Shown: positions 5,186 through 6,980 of the stretch, piece by piece | How the letters are laid out: each line of letters opens with the position of its first letter | Numbering within the stretch: the first letter of the stretch is position 1 | Origin: Promethearchaeota archaeon | Lineage (GTDB): Archaea > Asgardarchaeota > Lokiarchaeia > Sigynarchaeales > SOKP01 | Assembly: GCA_016839635.1 (NCBI GenBank) | Contig: JAEOTV010000167.1 | Span: forward strand, 1-6,980 | Length of the DNA stretch: 6,980 nucleotides | Direction of reading: 5' to 3' | Made by a program: the position numbers and the translations under genes | Notes under the pieces: model-generated | What the model saw: the letters and a program-made list of their open reading frames with translations, nothing else | Database searches by the model: none | What the model was told of the DNA's origin: nothing

Positions 5186-5749
5186 ATGGAGAAAAAGAAA
5201 GTATTAATTGCATATGGGACTCGTTATGGAGCGACTGCTAGTACTGCAGAAGAAATTGCTAAAGTTCTTCAAAGTGAAGGACATGAGGTAAACGTTGTAA
5301 ATCTCAAAAATGAGAAAGTCAAAGATATCTCTGAAATTGAACTGGTAATAATTGGGAGTGGAATGAAAATGGATATGTGGACAAGTAAAGCTAAAGATTT
5401 TTTAAAGAAATTTAGTAAAGAACTCAAGGAAAAAAAAGTGGCAATATTCGTGTCTTCTGGTGGGCGAGCTCTTATGGAATATAAAGGTGAACATGATGAA
5501 ATTAGTAGAATTACTAAAAAATATCTTGAAGATAAAGCTTCTAAATATAATTTGAATCCAATCTCGATGACCATGTTTGGAGGTATCTGGGATTATAATC
5601 AGATGGGCAAAATTTATAGAAAATTCTTAGACGCAGAAAGAGAAAATTTCATCCCTGCAGGAATTAAAGAAACAGAACCAGGAGTCTACGATTCAAGAAA
5701 TTGGGATGAGATCCGTGAATGGGCTAAAGAATTAGCTAGTAAGATTTAA
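5186..5749 (+). CDS. Flavodoxin-domain protein, HemG-like
   Basis: The 187-residue cytosolic protein is a flavodoxin fold that should bind FMN and shuttle electrons. The phosphate loop GTRYGATAST covers 11-20 (Thr12, Gly15, Thr17). IELVIIGSGMKMDMW (51-65) and VAIFVSSGG (85-93) are the strands and loops flanking the flavin. The segment FGGIWDYNQMGKIYRKFL (131-148) and overall size resemble the protoporphyrinogen oxidase HemG subgroup rather than small electron-transfer flavodoxins. That resemblance alone does not show a role in haem synthesis; archaeal members of this group are mostly uncharacterised and no other haem gene is present here. It follows the TetR gene by 19 nt, with a GTGGT (5176-5180) five bases before the ATG, and is the last gene of the operon. 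The flavodoxin call is strong and the electron partner unknown. Confidence 0.9.
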   Translation: MEKKKVLIAYGTRYGATASTAEEIAKVLQSEGHEVNVVNLKNEKVKDISEIELVIIGSGMKMDMWTSKAKDFLKKFSKELKEKKVAIFVSSGGRALMEYKGEHDEISRITKKYLEDKASKYNLNPISMTMFGGIWDYNQMGKIYRKFLDAERENFIPAGIKETEPGVYDSRNWDEIREWAKELASKI

Positions 5750-5775
5750 AACAACCTGTTTCAGATTAAAACAAC
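5746..5775 (+). repeat. 10-bp tandem direct repeat at the operon end
   Basis: TTAAAACAAC occurs at 5746-5755, overlapping the flavodoxin stop codon, and again at 5766-5775, 20 bp later. It may be a local duplication in the 3' UTR; no function is apparent. Confidence 0.35.
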
Positions 5776-5790
5776 TTAGAAATATATTAT

Positions 5791-5810
5791 ATCTTTTTTT
5801 TAAATTTTTT
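5791..5810 (+). terminator. T-rich terminator of the redox operon
   Basis: Two T-runs, of eight and six bases, lie 40-60 nt past the flavodoxin stop codon with no strong hairpin, as usual for archaeal termination. It separates the operon from the aldehyde oxidoreductase gene. Confidence 0.5.
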
Positions 5811-5863
5811 ACTTAAATTCGTTTAAATAATATTTAATTCGAAAGTCTCATTAAATCATCCAT

Positions 5864-5876
5864 AGTTTAAAATTAT
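5864..5876 (+). promoter_or_regulatory. Weak candidate TATA region for the aldehyde oxidoreductase gene
   Basis: The AT-rich AGTTTAAAATTAT would place initiation near 5895 and leave a leader of about 15 nt. No good Shine-Dalgarno site precedes the ATG, which fits a short or absent leader. Several other AT-rich stretches in this 160-nt gap are about as good. Confidence 0.25.
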
Positions 5877-5910
5877 GTTTAACATTTAGAACTTAATTGT
5901 GTAAAATTCT

Positions 5911-6980
5911 ATGATTTTAGCAGAAAAAGAATATGAAATCCAAGAGGTTCAAAAGGGTTATGCTGACCGAACATTATATATTGATCTTTCAAAAAATAAA
6001 ATTGAGATCAAACCGGTTACTGATGAAATGAAAGAGAAGTTTATCGGTGGGAAAGGTTTTGATTTATGGTTAATGTGGAATTCACTTCCAAAAGATAAAG
6101 CAATTAAGTGGGATGATCCTGAAAATGAAATATGTATTTCCTCTGGACCATTAGGAGGGAGTATCTTCTATCCAGGATCAGGTAAATCATTAGTGACTTC
6201 AATTTCTCCCTTAACAGGTATAATTGTGGATAGTAATGTAGGGGGTTACTTCGGACCATATCTTAAATTTTCTGGATTTGATGCTATTGAGATTCAAGGA
6301 AAAGCTGAACACCATGTGATAATATTTATTGATGGAATAGAAGGGTCAATCCATATAAAAAAAGTAGAATATTCGGATGGATTTTCAGAATATTCCCATG
6401 AACTCACTCAACAATTAACAGAAAAATATGCGAAAGACGATGCTGAAAAAAGACAAATCTCAGTTGTTAGTAGTGGTCCAGCAGCTAAACACTCAAAATG
6501 GGGGATGCTAAATTTTTCTTGGTATACAACTACACGTAAACATGCTTCTGTCAAGCAAGCTGGGAGAGGTGGAATAGGAACTGTATTTGCTAATAAAAAT
6601 ATAAAGGCAATAGTTTGTCGTTCTCCTAGAGTGACAATAAAATCTAACAATCCCGCAGATTTAGAAACTGCCAGAGAGTTAGGTAGAGTTCATAGTAAAG
6701 AAATTGTTGATATTGATCCTTCTCAGAATGAAATGAGAAGAGTTGGAACGGGATATTTACCAGATATAATGAATGTGGTTGATCTTTTACCTGTTGAAAA
6801 TTTTCGATTTGGATCTCATAAAAAGATAAAAGACAAAAATATACCTTATAATCGTGAAGAGATGCGTAAAGTTTATCATGTTAAGGAAGGAACAGATGGT
6901 TGTTGGATTGGCTGCACAATGAGTTGCTCACATTATACTCTAGGACATAAAGTTATGACTGGTCCATTTAAAGGTCAAGA
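5911..6980 (+). CDS. Tungsten-containing aldehyde:ferredoxin oxidoreductase family protein (3' partial)
   Basis: The frame is open from ATG 5911 to the window edge (356 codons), about half of the roughly 600-residue family length. These cytosolic enzymes hold tungsten on two pterins and oxidise aldehydes to acids, reducing ferredoxin. Seen here: YADRTLYIDLS (17-27), IGGKGFDLWL (45-54), SSGPLGG (77-83), SISPLTG followed by DSNVGGYFGPYLKFSGFDAIEIQGKA, and AGRGGIGTVFANKNIKAI, the ordered landmarks of the N-terminal and pterin-binding domains. The cluster motif is GCWIGCTMSC with Cys331, Cys335 and Cys339, a CxxxCxxxC spacing rather than the CxxCxxxC of Pyrococcus furiosus AOR; the fourth Cys would be beyond the edge. 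An in-frame TAA at 5902 makes 5911 the first possible ATG. Substrate cannot be told from this half. It follows a flavodoxin/ferredoxin operon that could supply or take its electrons. Confidence 0.92.
   Translation, partial: MILAEKEYEIQEVQKGYADRTLYIDLSKNKIEIKPVTDEMKEKFIGGKGFDLWLMWNSLPKDKAIKWDDPENEICISSGPLGGSIFYPGSGKSLVTSISPLTGIIVDSNVGGYFGPYLKFSGFDAIEIQGKAEHHVIIFIDGIEGSIHIKKVEYSDGFSEYSHELTQQLTEKYAKDDAEKRQISVVSSGPAAKHSKWGMLNFSWYTTTRKHASVKQAGRGGIGTVFANKNIKAIVCRSPRVTIKSNNPADLETARELGRVHSKEIVDIDPSQNEMRRVGTGYLPDIMNVVDLLPVENFRFGSHKKIKDKNIPYNREEMRKVYHVKEGTDGCWIGCTMSCSHYTLGHKVMTGPFKGQ

Noticed and set aside
5269..5574. 101-codon minus-strand frame
   Set aside because: It lies entirely antisense to the flavodoxin gene, with Ser/Leu/Phe-rich product of no family.
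6408..6650. 80-codon minus-strand frame
   Set aside because: It is antisense to the well-supported aldehyde oxidoreductase frame.

Overview
The window is strongly AT-rich (about 30% G+C by eye) and reads as archaeal chromosome. It shows GGTGA/GGTG Shine-Dalgarno sites, AT-rich TATA boxes about 25 nt upstream of plausible transcription starts, T-run terminators, and an archaeal-type gene set: a cyclic 2,3-diphosphoglycerate synthetase-like NTPase, an EFR1-type flavodoxin/ferredoxin protein and a tungsten aldehyde:ferredoxin oxidoreductase. The style resembles Asgard archaea, especially Lokiarchaeia, but this is inferred from protein style and composition without a database search. No rRNA, tRNA, CRISPR array, insertion sequence or phage gene was seen.

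Layout. (1) 1-1089 (+): the C-terminal three quarters of a cDPG synthetase-like P-loop protein, whose start lies outside the window. (2) 1172-2443 (-): an orphan six-helix membrane histidine kinase with its own TATA box and GGTG site. (3) 2444-2824: a 381-nt gene-free stretch with a long imperfect hairpin, a short direct/inverted repeat family and two smaller dyads. (4) 2825-3331 (-): a small polytopic membrane protein with His/Asp motifs like the DUF457/YdjM putative metal-dependent hydrolases. (5) 3332-3563: a divergent intergenic region with a clear TATA box followed by three TTAC-N5-GTAA palindromes in exact 18-bp register. (6) 3564-5749 (+): a tight three-gene unit, EFR1-type flavodoxin/2[4Fe-4S] protein, TetR-family regulator and HemG-like flavodoxin, ending at a T-rich terminator. 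(7) 5911-6980 (+): the N-terminal half of a tungstopterin aldehyde oxidoreductase running off the right edge.

How the parts fit. The 3564-5749 unit looks like a self-regulated redox operon. The TetR protein encoded in the middle is the natural candidate to bind the triple operator over the predicted transcription start, controlling two flavin/Fe-S electron carriers. The downstream AOR family enzyme normally passes electrons to ferredoxin, so a functional link is plausible, but AOR has a separate transcription unit and no copy of the operator was seen in front of it. The regulator gene is unusual: its frame has no ATG, GTG or TTG upstream of the helix-turn-helix, and the best start is an ATT six nucleotides after a perfect GGTGA that overlaps the end of the EFR1 gene.
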